Below are positions 12,437 through 22,144 of a stretch of 64,000 bases of DNA, piece by piece; positions within the stretch are counted from its first letter, which is position 1, and every line of letters starts with the position of its first letter. The position numbers and the translations under genes were made by a program. This stretch comes from Siderastrea radians. Taxonomy: Eukaryota > Cnidaria > Anthozoa > Scleractinia > Rhizangiidae. The stretch lies in NCBI GenBank assembly GCA_964017195.1, contig OZ024890.1, forward strand, positions 49,405,593 to 49,469,592, read 5' to 3'. The notes beneath the pieces were generated by a model. It had not been told where the DNA came from. It saw only the letters and a list, made by a program, of their open reading frames with translations, and ran no database searches.

Positions 12437-13375
12437 TCTTCTTTTTTCTTATAGTCAAAAACCGTACAGGAATATTGTTCTATTAGGAGGCAAATTCCTT
12501 AAGAAACTCGAATATCCCGAGGTGTGCAGAACGTATGCGCAGTAACAAAAGGAGGCACCATACTTAAAGACTAAGTGCGATGTTGGTGTATGTGATAAAG
12601 ACTTTTTGCCTGAGGCCTAATGTTACTATTGAAGGTTGAGCACTGACGCAAGTATTTAAACCTAAGCACTGATTTAAATATCTAGGAAAAGGTACGATTT
12701 TTGAACAGTTAAATTTGAATAACGTTAGAGACACTGCTTTCTAGCAAATAAACGTTCCACTCCAAGCATTTTTTAATTTGATGTGAACACGTGCAAGACT
12801 GGTGCCAAGTTGCCTTGACTCGCCCCCCCCCCCCCCGGCCCAGTCTTTCTTCGCAGTCATTCTCGTGGACAATTTCAAGAGTTTATATTTCTCTAAGAAA
12901 TTCTAGTAAATAAGCAATAAATTACCCCAAGTATGTGCTCATGTGAGTAATAGTTAAGTTCCCAAGAAATTCACCTCGTAGGTTTAATTTTCGAAAACAA
13001 AAACAAAAACAACAGGCATTAGTGTCTTTTAGCTTGAAGAGCCATCCCATCAGATGCTCGGAGGGTGGGAAATTCTAAATTAACTTCAGCTGCTTCTTTT
13101 TAAGTTCTATTTTAACCCTACAATAAGCTGAGTCATGTTTAACATAAACCGAAACAAAACAAAACTAAACTGACACTAAACTTAACTTTATTTAGACTAT
13201 TGATCAGCCTTCTTGGCGAGGTGGGTAAACCTTTGCCAAGTAACAGCGTAGAGGCAGATTTAGAGGCATACCTCAGTAAGACAGGCGGATGGACAGATTT
13301 GTATCAGTAAAAACACAAAACGTAACAAGAAAAGCTAATATTTACTGTTTTGAGCTTTGCAATGCGAAAACATCA

Positions 13376-13513
13376 ACTATTTCAAGTACCGGAAATAATA
13401 AATGAATATTAACATAACAATATATATCCCACAATTCTCTACGCTGTATATATTATCATGTTTTCTTCTATTGTGCACATTTCTCCTACGACATCACTTG
13501 AAGTAGGAACGAA
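13376..13513 (+). repeat. Split direct repeat A1 of element 1
   Basis: 138 bp from ACTATTTCAAGTACCGG to GTAGGAACGAA, matching A2 at 19171-19308 with only a few substitutions. It probably carries the 5' untranslated region and promoter of the element. Confidence 0.9.
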
Positions 13514-13538
13514 GTCATTACTCTGTTAGCACCGCGTC

Positions 13539-13745
13539 ATGGCCCAACCGCCGCAAATCCAACGGCCTTTGCAAGTTAGAGCTCAAGATATTTTAGCAAA
13601 CGCCCAAGCAGAATTGCCTGTTCCTCAAGGTCCTCAACCGGCGGTTGCCGTTCCTGCTCCGGGTCCTGCACACGTGGCCGAACCAGAAGTTGCTGAAATT
13701 GCTGAAGTTGCTGGACCTCATGCAGTCCCTGACCCTCCACTTGAG
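13539..13745 (+). CDS. Leader exon (gag exon 1) of element 1
   Basis: 69 codons from ATG 13539 to a phase-0 donor GAG|GTAGA at 13746. The product is rich in Pro, Ala, Val and Glu with no domain. The start is chosen because the ATG lies 25 bp inside the A1 end, exactly as in element 2, whose leader exon ends at the same GAG|GTAGA junction. Reading past the donor gives a hydrophobic tail that I consider intronic. Acceptors that fit the phase are at 15257 (pol) and 17672 (YR). Confidence 0.7.
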
Positions 13746-13858
13746 GTAGAACAACCGTTTTCCTTTCTTCCCGTTTCATTTACTGGTTTTAGCTTATTTT
13801 TGCTCTTACGTCTGTTTTTGAGATGTATGCCACTCGAGTGCGGCGTGTTATTTAATGC

Positions 13859-14145
13859 GAGTGATGCCGCTCGAGTGCGAGCGATGCCAGTCGAGAGCGA
13901 CTGAAGGAAAGCTTGTTACTCGACCATGTGAAATGCAGTTTGCTAGTCGAGGGTTATTTAACCACTCCGGTGTTTTGTGAGTGATGCCACTCGAGTGCGA
14001 GTGATGCCAGTCGAGAGCGACTGAAGAAAAGCTTGTTACTCGACCATGAAAATGCAGTTTGCTAGTCGAGCGTTATTTAACCACTCCGGTGTTTTGTGAG
14101 TGATGCCACTCGAGTGCGAGTGATGCTCTCGAGAGCGACTGAGAG
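13859..14145 (+). repeat. ~120-bp tandem repeat in leader intron of element 1
   Basis: About 2.4 copies of a 119-120 bp unit start at 13859, 13979 and 14098 with GAGTGATGCC(A/G)CTCGAGTGCG. Each unit contains several CTCGAG/CGAGTG palindromic motifs. Element 2 has a different array in the same position. Confidence 0.8.
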
Positions 14146-15257
14146 CTTTACGAGTGAATGAGAATCCTGTTGCAAACAAATGCTGGTCGGAATTTCGACA
14201 TGTCACTTGAATGCAATTGAATGCAATTTACCGGTTAGGCACGACTGATCGGACAATTTTTGCCGCTCGAGCGCGAGTGAAAATCTTTTTTGGTGTTTTT
14301 GTAAAACGCCTCTAACGCGGTAGTGTATGTTATATTCTACAAGTGTGGCTAAAGGTTTTTTGCTCTCAGTAAAACATGGTTTGCTCGTTTGCTTTTTTAA
14401 AACATCTCATTTTGCCACACGCTGGGAAAGCTGCTGGTTGTTTGTGCAGTTTATCAAGTTTTATTTTCCCTCTTAATAGGGCCAACGGGCCATAACGTGC
14501 TTTGCACGTTGTTATTTATTTATTCATATCCCGTACAGCAAACACGGCAGTTTGTTTGTGAATTTTTTCTCACCTTATGCAAATCACGTTTTCACTTATT
14601 TTTTGTTCGGTTTCTCTTTCTAGCTTTCGTTTGTAATTTCTTTTGGCGCGCGAGGCCGCCAATTTTCGGATATCGTTTCCGCTTGTGTTAGTGTTTTGGA
14701 AATATGTCAACAGTTTTGACGGCTTTGTGCCAGCTCCCTCGTTTAGTGCGTTCGGGAGATGTTATTTACCTAGTAGGCAGAGTGTTTTATTATTTTGTGG
14801 GCAGATTTGTGTGCTTATCCTTTTCTTACCTGGTTTCCTTTTTTGTTTTAGCAAAATAAGCCATAATTTCCATTAAATGTTGTCAACTCATGCTGAATCG
14901 AGTTATAATAAAGTGTTTTTTGTTGTTGTTTAGTTTTTGTTAGCGTTTGTTCTCCCTTCTTTTGTTTTTCTTGTTTGCGGCTTTTTTCGTTTCCCTTTCC
15001 TTTTGTTACCAGTTGAGTTGGATTGTCGCTTGAAACAGGGGTACAACTCTCCTCCCGGTTTATCTGGGTCAAGCTGTCTTTCCTCCTCCTCTGGTGGCCA
15101 CTATTTTGTTTTTTACTTTACATTTTCGCCTTTTCTTTCTACTTGGGTTTTTATTCCAGCATTTTTCTGTTTTGCCCTGTAGAATCAAGCAAAACCGCTC
15201 ACGCCTCGTGCCGGGCACAGTACATTTGATCCCACTCCCTGTGTTGCTGTCTTCTAG
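14146..15257 (+). other. T-rich remainder of leader intron, with decayed gag exon 2 remnant
   Basis: The region is pyrimidine-rich on the plus strand. At 15009 the sequence CCAGTTGAGTTGG resembles the start of gag exon 2 in element 2 (CCAGTTGACCG at 21389), but only about 245 bp separate it from the pol acceptor, against 755 bp in element 2, and no zinc knuckle is present. The gag body is therefore inferred to be deleted. The open frames at 14497-15279 are shadows of T-rich sequence. Confidence 0.5.
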
Positions 15258-17449
15258 TCTAGAGTCAATGAGTGGGTAACCATGGATATGTGGCCACTAG
15301 AGTCTGAGGTGGAAATGACAGCCCCTTGTTTCGATTTTGGCTTTGTTAAAAGTATCTGTTCCGGGAAGATTGTCCCTGACATTACGACCCTCCGTTTCCG
15401 CAACCCTGATGTTTTCATTGCTGGTCAGCTTCACCTTCACAGCGAAGTCTGGGAGAAAATTGCGAGTCTCAGTACCTATGACCGCGCGGATGAAGTCCTT
15501 GACTGGATTAAGAATAAAGTCTCTCTCTTCAAGTTTTTTCGGCCGTTCAAAGGACATTTTAAGGGACGCGCTTATGACTCTGTTATTCCCCCCCGCATTG
15601 AATTTGATAATAACAAATCTTGTAATAATTTTGTTGATTTTATTGTCAACACGTTGCTTGAAAGGGTGTGTAGTGGCGCTATATCAGTCTTAGGGAGGGT
15701 TGGTGAGGTGGACCCTCCACATCTCGTCATGCCTTTGACTGTTGAACCGACAAAACCTCGCCTTTGTCACGATAACCGCTTTCTGAACCTTTGGATGGTT
15801 GACCGCCCTTTTCGTTTGGACAACTTATCGCAATTACCCAGATACCTCACAAAAGGATGTTACCAGACAACGCTGGACGATAAATCTGGCTATGATCATA
15901 TTCTTTTGGATGTGTCTAGTCGTACTTTCTTTGGCATTAGGTGGAGAGGATGGTATTTTGTTTCCAACACCATTCCTTTTGGTTGGAAAATTTCTGCCTA
16001 TGTTTATCATTCTACAGGTCTCCTAGTATCGCATTTTTGCGTTCAATAGGAGTACCATGTTCTTTGTATATTGACGATAGGCACAATGGTGAGTTGCAAT
16101 CCAAAACCTCCTACCCTTCGGCGAGTACTTTAGCTACCCCTTCTGACGAAACACGTCTTGAAGCTTCCAAGGCTGCGGTTTTCCTTGCTGCATATACCCT
16201 CACTTCTCTTGGGTACACCCTTGGACTAAAAAGTGTGTTTTCACCCCGCAAAAAAGAATAAAATACCTCGGTTTTATCTCTGTTTCTGACCTAGAAGCTT
16301 TTTACTTACCTCCCGATAAGCAAACCAGTTTTCTTGCTTTGGTAAACTCAATTTCCTGTGGGAGTTGCGTTTCGACTGTCACCCTTCAGCGTCTCGCGGG
16401 TAAATGTATTTCTTTTCGCCTTGCAGTACAGGATTCTCGCCTTTATACCAATGAGATGAACCTTCGCTATTAGCAAGGGTTCAAAATCCTCTAAGCCTAT
16501 TCGCATCTCGCCTCCGCTCAGAGCTGAAGTGCAGCATTGGGCAGATCCTTCAGTTGTCGCTAGAATTGGAAAGTGGCGCGACGAGCGACACCTCCAGTTC
16601 GTTGTTTATTCGGACGCGTCCTCTTTTGCTTAGGGAGGACTTTTTCCCCGAAAAAGTCATGTCAGTGTTTCCGACTATTGGACGCCTTCTACAGCGGTGT
16701 TAGATATTGCCACTAAAGAAACCAAGGCCCTTACCAACACTCTTCTTTCTTTTCGTGATGATCTTCGTGACGCTAGGGTTGCTGCTTATGTGGACAACCT
16801 ATCCCTTGTTCAGGCCTGGCAGTCTCAAGCTGCCCGATCGAGCCTTTTTTCTGACGCCCTAAAGCGGTTAGCGGAAGTGGTCCTAGACCTTAATGTGCAC
16901 CTTTCAGTTATCCATATCCCCTCGAGTGTTAATCCTGCTGATCAGCCTTCACGTCGTTTTTCTTCTGCTGACAGTAAGTTAGCTTTTCATTTGTGGCAGC
17001 GCCTTCAATCACACCCTTCTTTTGGCGGTTTACATGGTCATTCTGTCGATCTTATGGCTTTGGACTCAAACTCTCAAAGTGATCTCAATGGGGTTTCCTT
17101 GCCTCATTTTACACCGTATCCTACCCCCTGTTCCTCTGGCGTGGATTTCTTTGCGCAAAATTTTGACCACCCGGATCGTAGTTCCATCTTAAGTAACCCG
17201 TATATTTTTCCTCCTATACTTTTGATTGGGCAAGTTTTTAATCATCTGCGGGCTAATCATTTGCGATGCACTATTGTTGTCCCCGATGTTCACCCTAGAC
17301 GATACTGGTGGCCAATTCTATTTCACTCGGCTTTCGCTTCTTTTAAGCTTTCTTGCAAAGGGGAACAAGGCGCGCTTCTTACGCCTTCTCCACATGGTTT
17401 CTCAGACTCGTTTAAACTGCCATGGGACCTCTGGGCTTTCAGAATTTAA
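15258..17449 (+). pseudogene. Reverse transcriptase-RNase H (pol) of element 1, degenerate
   Basis: The frame opens at a phase-0 acceptor (CTTCTAG|TCT at 15257/15258); the first ATG is at 15282. DIRS-order RT motifs are visible: LTVEPTKPRLCHDNRFLN, TLDDKSGYDH, PFGWK, then YIDDRH after a frameshift near 16015-16040. Another shift lies near 16255. In-frame stops fall at about 16472 and 16632. RNase H follows (YSDASSFA before the stop, TKETKAL, AYVDNLSL, SSVNPADQPSR). The C-terminal block (DLMALDSN, LPHFTPYPTPCSSGVDFFAQ, FPPILLI, VPDVHPRRYWWP) matches that of element 2. It runs parallel to the intact pol at 22145-24325. Confidence 0.85.
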
Positions 17450-17672
17450 GACATTTGTTGCGCCTTTTGTTATATATTTGTTGTTTGCGAACATATACTT
17501 ATCAAAATGATCTGTACATCCGCTAGAACAGTTTTTTGTTTTTGATAGTCAATTATAGATTGTATTTGTTCTATAGAATGTTTGGTAACTTTTTTCTTAA
17601 CTTTGTAATGATCGAAGTGACAATAAATTTTGTTCATTTATTTTTTGTTTTCTTTCTTCGTTTTCCCTTCAG

Positions 17673-19005
17673 CCTTTGCCAACGGCCCCTAAACTTTTTT
17701 GCCAGTCAGTCTCTTGTCCTCGCTGTGAATATGCCAATGACGCCACTTTCCGTTACTGTCAGAATTGTGGTTACAAGAGGAAAATCCTAACCGTTGGCCA
17801 TACCCAACGGACTGACGTTACTCTGGACGTCTCTGCTCTTGATAACCGCCTTTCACAAATCGCGAGCCTATCTGCTAACACGTCCTACTCAAAGCAAAAG
17901 TCGTCCCTTCAAAAGGAATTGGAGTTTTTCTTAGCCTCCCTTCCTTTCCCAAAGGATATTTCCACTGTTACTCCTCGCGAGCTATGTCGTTTTTTGGTAT
18001 GGAAAGATCAAAGGGGAAGACAAAAGTTCATTACGCCGGTTGTCAATTCTACGCACGCAAAGGTTCCTTTCCCTGTCCATGTCCAACGCGTCTGGCTTTT
18101 GGCACCGTGGACTCCTTGATTGGAAAGTTGCGTACAATTTTTAATGAAGTCGGCAGGAGAGGAGAATGGGACCCGAGACTTCTGCTGGGGAATCCGGCTA
18201 CCGATCTTTCACTAAAGCAATACCTTAAGTGTGTTACCGCAGAACAGTTGCAAGCTCAAGCAACACCCAAACAAGCCACTCCTTTTTTCGTTAATGATCT
18301 TTTACAGTTAAGTCACCTCATCGATCGTAAATTGCGGTCAGAGGATTTAACTCCGATTACGTGTTTGTTTTATTAAGAGACCAGGCCTTTTTCAAAACAC
18401 TCTTTTTCAGTGGAGATAGACCCGGCGATCTCAGTCAGGTTAAGACTCCGGAAATTCTCCGCTTCCCGGATAATAGCGGTTTACTATTCAACCATATTTG
18501 GGGGAAGACTCTACGTGATGGTTCTTCGAACCTTTTTGCCATTCGTCGCAACCAGAATGCCGATATATGCCCTGTTAAAGCAATTGACCTTTACGTAACC
18601 TTTGCAAAGGGTATAGGTATTGACATTACAAGCGGTTTTTTATTCCGCCCTATTACCCCAGATGGGGGGATTGTTGATAGACCTTTTTCATCCTCGGCGG
18701 CAGATTCTCGCTTCAGAGTCTACCTTGACGAAGGAAACCTTGCACAAGCAGCAACACTTCACGGTTTTAGATCGGGTTGCGCTATCACCCTCGCCCTTGC
18801 GGGCGCGGGACTGCAGGATGTTATGGGACACGTTGGCTGGCGCCACCGCCCTACTGCGACCTATTATATGCAGTTATCAAAAGTAATGTCCACCAATTCT
18901 CCTTCCACGACCCTTTCTGGTCGAGAAGTAAACATTGCAGATCCAGGGGTTTTGTATCAGAATTGTGATAGCCTTAAAGATTTTATTCCAGCCTTCCCGC
19001 GGTAG
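17673..19005 (+). pseudogene. Tyrosine recombinase of element 1, degenerate
   Basis: The frame begins at a strong acceptor (CGTTTTCCCTTCAG|CCT, 17672/17673) in phase 0; no ATG occurs before the first domain, so splicing seems required for expression. An N-terminal zinc ribbon (CPRC...CQNC) is followed by a helical core-binding region and the catalytic domain: GDRPGDL (first Arg, about 18415), HGFRSG (HxxR, about 18760), GHVGWR, then YYMQ with the nucleophilic Tyr near 18863. Two single-base shifts, near 18022 and 18357, split the frame. The fold is that of the DIRS/Ngaro YR used for integration of circular DNA. Confidence 0.85.
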
Positions 19006-19100
19006 TTTTGGAGAATGGGAGAATAAACTCATTTTTGGCTAGGTTTTCTTCTTTCCCATCTCTGTGTCCATTACCCAGAGTCGAACGGTTGGATTTTGCA

Positions 19101-19176
19101 ACCCATTTTCACCCTTCCATATCTCATTGTTATGTATATTCATGTGTATTGTAGGTACTTGGAATATGTTACTATT
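19101..19176 (+). repeat. Split direct repeat B1 of element 1
   Basis: 76 bp beginning ACCCATTTTCACCC and ending GTTACTATT, repeated as B2. It overlaps the first six bases of A2 (ACTATT), which is the inferred recombination core. Confidence 0.85.
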
Positions 19177-19308
19177 TCAAGTACCGGAAATAATAAATGA
19201 ATATTAACATAACAATATATATCCCACAATTCTCTACGCTGTATATATTATCATGTTTCCTTCTATTGTGCACATTTCTCCTACGACATCACTGGTAGTA
19301 GGAACGAA
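19171..19308 (+). repeat. Split direct repeat A2 of element 1
   Basis: 138-bp copy of A1. It is followed by a C-rich tract (19309-19327) and an inverted complement of the gag start (19331-19345). Confidence 0.9.
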
Positions 19309-19330
19309 CCCGCCCGCCCACCCCCAGTGG

Positions 19331-19391
19331 CATGACGCGGTGCTAGACCTTCATGCGCATGAATATACCGCTGTCCACACTCGTGGACAGC
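19331..19391. other. A2-B2 spacer with gag-start complement and hairpin
   Basis: CATGACGCGGTGCTA at 19331-19345 is the exact reverse complement of 13527-13541, which spans the gag ATG. TTCATGCGCATGAA is a palindrome. GCTGTCCAC (19370-19378), loop ACTC, GTGGACAGC (19383-19391) forms a perfect 9-bp stem with a 4-base loop right before B2. Roles in priming, packaging or template switching are possible but unproven. Confidence 0.65.
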
Positions 19392-19467
19392 ACCCATTTT
19401 CACCCTTCCATATCTCATTGTTATGTATATTCATGTGTATTGTAGGTACTTGGAATATGTTACTATT
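19392..19467 (+). repeat. Split direct repeat B2, right end of element 1
   Basis: 76-bp copy of B1 ending at ACTATT (19462-19467), which is also the first six bases of element 2. Confidence 0.85.
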
Positions 19468-19649
19468 CTCACTGCATACATAATTAGCCCGTCACGCGGG
19501 AAGGCTTAAGATTTTCAAATTCCAGCATTCTGTTATTGCGCACTGTTGGCGTGATGCTTTGCGGCCTTCTGCTTTAAATATCGAAGTTTCAGTCACCTCG
19601 TGGTCAGTTTAACGGAGTTCGGTTGAGTCATCATCTGATAAAGGTTTCT
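19462..19649 (+). repeat. Split direct repeat A1 of element 2
   Basis: Starts ACTATTCTCACTGCATAC and continues to AAAGGTTTC. It is repeated at 25815-25999, where 5 bp (CTGAT) are missing near the end. The leader exon begins 28 bp further on. Confidence 0.9.
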
Positions 19650-19677
19650 TCTAGTTTTTTGACCGCCACCAGCACTC

Positions 19678-19812
19678 ATGGCCGAAGCCGACGCCGATCC
19701 TGTTTTGCCTTTGCCGCCAGCTCCGGCGGCGCCAGTTCCTGATCCATCACCCGTTGTTATACCGGCTGTTGAACCGGCACCTGTTGCACCGGCTCCTGTG
19801 GTTGTTCAAGAG
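19678..19812 (+). CDS. Leader exon (gag exon 1) of element 2
   Basis: 45 codons, ATG 19678 to phase-0 donor GAG|GTAGA (19813). The product is mostly Pro, Ala and Val with no domain. Length and sequence differ from element 1, but the position relative to A1, the composition and the donor are the same. Phase-0 acceptors downstream at 21388, 22144 and 24348 would each join it in frame to gag, pol or YR. Confidence 0.7.
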
Positions 19813-20433
19813 GTAGATTTTCATTTCTGTGTTTAGTCTTATGTTACGTTTTGCATTTTCGCGGCGCGGGTTAGGTTTCGCGCTTTAGTCGTTACGCTGG
19901 CCTGCTTGTTCGCCTCCTCGCGTTTTCTTGTCTGGCTTTTTCTTCGTGTTGTTTGCCTATCATCGTTTTTGGCCGTTATTGCAGGCGGGTTTTGATAGTT
20001 TTTTCGCTAGCTTAGTGTCCTTGTTCGGTTTTCTATCTTTAACACTGTTTTACGGCTTTTTGGCACAAGGTGCGATTCCCTTTTGTTTTATTTTCAACCT
20101 CGTTAGTCTTGTTGTGTTTTTGGTTCGCTGTTTTACAAGTTTTTTGCCCTCTTGGGGTGTTTATTTCTTTTGGGGTCAGTTTTTTGCATATTCGTCCTTT
20201 TTCATTCTCTTATTTTAGATTGTTTGTTTCGTAGTTTGTTTCGCGCTTTTCATTGCGGTTTACTGCGTTATTCTTGTTGTTTCGTTGCTCTTTCGCGTTC
20301 ATGTAGTCTATGCCGCCACCTTTTGCGTGCCTCGAACTATCTTAAGGTCGGCGCTTACTGCTTTATGCGTTTAAGTTTTTGATGTTTATATGGCCCGTTG
20401 GGCCGGCAACCTCTAGGGTTGTGTGTTGTTTTT

Positions 20434-21050
20434 TGAGTGTGGCCCGGAGAGCCAGAAACCTGTAGCGGTGACACAATTTTTGAAGTATGGCCTGGAGAGC
20501 CAACAGCCTGGAGAGCTGTAAATTATTATTTAAGTGTGGCCTGGAGAGCCAACAGCCTGGAGAGCTGTAAATTATTATTTAAGTGTGGCCTGGAGAGCCA
20601 ACAGCCTGGAGAGCTGTAAATTATTATTTAAGTGTGGCCTGGAGAGCCAACAGCCTGGAGAGCTGTAAATTATTATTTAAGTGTGGCCTGGAGAGCCAAC
20701 AGCCTGGAGAGCTGTAAATTATTATTTAAGTGTGGCCTGGAGAGCCAACAGCCTGGAGAGCTGTAAATTGTTATTTAAGTGCGGCCTGGAGTGCCAAAAG
20801 TCTGTAGAGCTGCAAATTATTATTTAAGTGCGGCCCGGAGAGCCAAAAGTCTGTAGAGCTGTGAATTGTTATTTAAGTGCGGCCTGGAGAGCCAACAGCC
20901 TGGAGGGGTGTGAATTGTTATTTAAGTGAGGCCTGGAGAGCCAACAGCCTAGAGCTGTAAATTGTTCTTTGACTGCGGCCAAGAGAGCCAAAAGTCTGTA
21001 GAGCTTTGACATAATTTTTCGAGTTTGGCCTAGGGCCGGCCGCCTGGAGG
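20434..21050 (+). repeat. 49-bp tandem repeat (~12 copies) in leader intron of element 2
   Basis: The unit AAGTGTGGCCTGGAGAGCC... recurs at exactly 49-bp steps (20532, 20581, 20630 and onward). The central copies are almost identical and the outer copies diverged. Units contain GGCCTGGAGAG and a short AT tail (ATTATTATTT). The array occupies the leader intron (19813-21388), upstream of its polypyrimidine tract and acceptor. Confidence 0.9.
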
Positions 21051-21388
21051 GCTGTGGATTGTTTAGTCCGGGTCTTCAGTTGATTAGGTAAATTACTTAA
21101 TTATTGTATAGCTTTCCGCAGTCTGAGGGTGTGGCACGTTTTTGGTACGCTCATTTCGCTTTTGTCAGCTGTATAGCTAGTGGCGGAGTTTTAAAGTATA
21201 AGTGCGTTGAGGCAGTGGACCTAAGAACTGCAGCACGATTTCATTATCTGTTGTGCTGGTTTGGTCGATAATTTTGATTGCTTCCCGCAGCTTTTGCGTG
21301 GTAAACCGTGCAATTTGTGGTTACTTGTGCCGTAGTGTTTATGTCATGGTGACATCCTTTATTCTCCCCTTACGTTTTTCTTTAACAG

Positions 21389-21892
21389 CCAGTTGACCGT
21401 ATCAGGATGTTGGAAGACAAAATTAAACTTCTCGAGCAGGAGAGGTCTGCCGAAAGTTGCGCTAATGCGCTGCTAGCCCTTAGAAGGCATCTGAATAGGC
21501 CGTCGTCCCTCTTTGACCGCTTTGAAGCTATCGAGCTTTTGGAGACCCTCGTACGCCTGGCAAGGACGCAGGCGCACGAGAAGGCGGACGAATACGCCGC
21601 GGCGCTTGAGGAAGTAAAGGCTAGGCAGCCGTCCCTCGGCGCCGACCATCTTCAGCGTTTGATGCTTGGTCTTGTTGGGGATCCCCTAAGAGCTAAAATG
21701 GCCAAGGAGGCTGCGTCGATTCTGAAGGGGATGTCCAAGGCGCCCTCTCCAAGTTTCCAGGCAAGACGTCCCTTGCGCCAGTCTGCCCCGTATTCGGTCC
21801 AGTGTCACGCTTGTGCAGGATGGGGACACATTGCGCGTAACTGCAAATCCAGACGTGGAGGCGGTCCTGGACGTGGGCGTGGACGCCAATGA
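21389..21892 (+). CDS. Gag exon 2 with CCHC zinc knuckle, element 2
   Basis: Acceptor TTTAACAG|CCA at 21388/21389 continues phase 0 from the leader exon; an internal ATG at 21407 could serve alone. The product of exon 2 is 167 aa (212 aa with the leader). An N-terminal charged helical stretch (MLEDKIKLLEQERS) is likely coiled coil. Near the C-terminus CHACAGWGHIARNC is a CX2CX4HX4C zinc knuckle, followed by an Arg/Gly-rich nucleic-acid-binding tail. This is the nucleocapsid-type protein of the element. No defects were seen. Confidence 0.8.
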   Translation, partial: PVDRIRMLEDKIKLLEQERSAESCANALLALRRHLNRPSSLFDRFEAIELLETLVRLARTQAHEKADEYAAALEEVKARQPSLGADHLQRLMLGLVGDPLRAKMAKEAASILKGMSKAPSPSFQARRPLRQSAPYSVQCHACAGWGHIARNCKSRRGGGPGRGRGRQ

Positions 21893-22144
21893 TTGTGTCT
21901 ACAATTCTATAATTCAAGGATTTTGTATGTTTTGTATTAAATATTTTTCTTTGTTTGTTCAAACTTGTCTTCTTTGCCTTGGGGTGGGTATTTGCCCTTG
22001 CCCGGTTGACCTCGGGGGGACCTTCTCAGTGTCTCAATTTCGGACCTAGTTCGGAGCCTGGGGTCAACAAAGGGTTGGGTTCCCTTTAAGCTTTTTCGGG
22101 TGTTTGTTTCGGCTCATTTTCGTTTCCCTTTCGTTACGTTTTAG

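Larger units (their letters stand above)
11326..12567. mobile_element. Outer TTAA-ended inverted-repeat element containing nested elements
   Basis: The left end TTTAAGGACGGTGCCT (from 11325) and the right end AGGCACCATACTTAAA (to 12568) are complementary at 14 of 16 positions and carry TTAA at each extreme. Inside it sit another inverted-repeat element (11397-12249) and a small palindromic MITE (12247-12436). No transposase is present. TTAA ends recall piggyBac-type target choice, but that assignment is inference. Confidence 0.6.
13376..19467 (+). mobile_element. YR retrotransposon 1, Ngaro/PAT-type split direct repeats, decayed
   Basis: The order is A1 (13376-13513), leader exon, intron, RT-RNase H, tyrosine recombinase, B1 (19101-19176), A2 (19171-19308), B2 (19392-19467). 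A1 and A2 are both 138 bp and nearly identical. B1 and B2 are 76 bp. This A1...B1-A2-B2 order is the known split-direct-repeat architecture of Ngaro/PAT members of the DIRS order, which integrate by recombinase without target duplication. All three repeat junctions contain ACTATT. Frameshifts and stops in pol and YR show the copy is dead. The right end abuts retrotransposon 2 with no spacer. Confidence 0.88.

Noticed and set aside
14497..15279. Series of hydrophobic Phe/Leu-rich frames
   Set aside because: Shadows of the T-rich leader intron of element 1.
20437..20619. 60-codon repeat protein
   Set aside because: Translation of the 49-bp tandem array in the intron; the unit length (49) is not a multiple of three.
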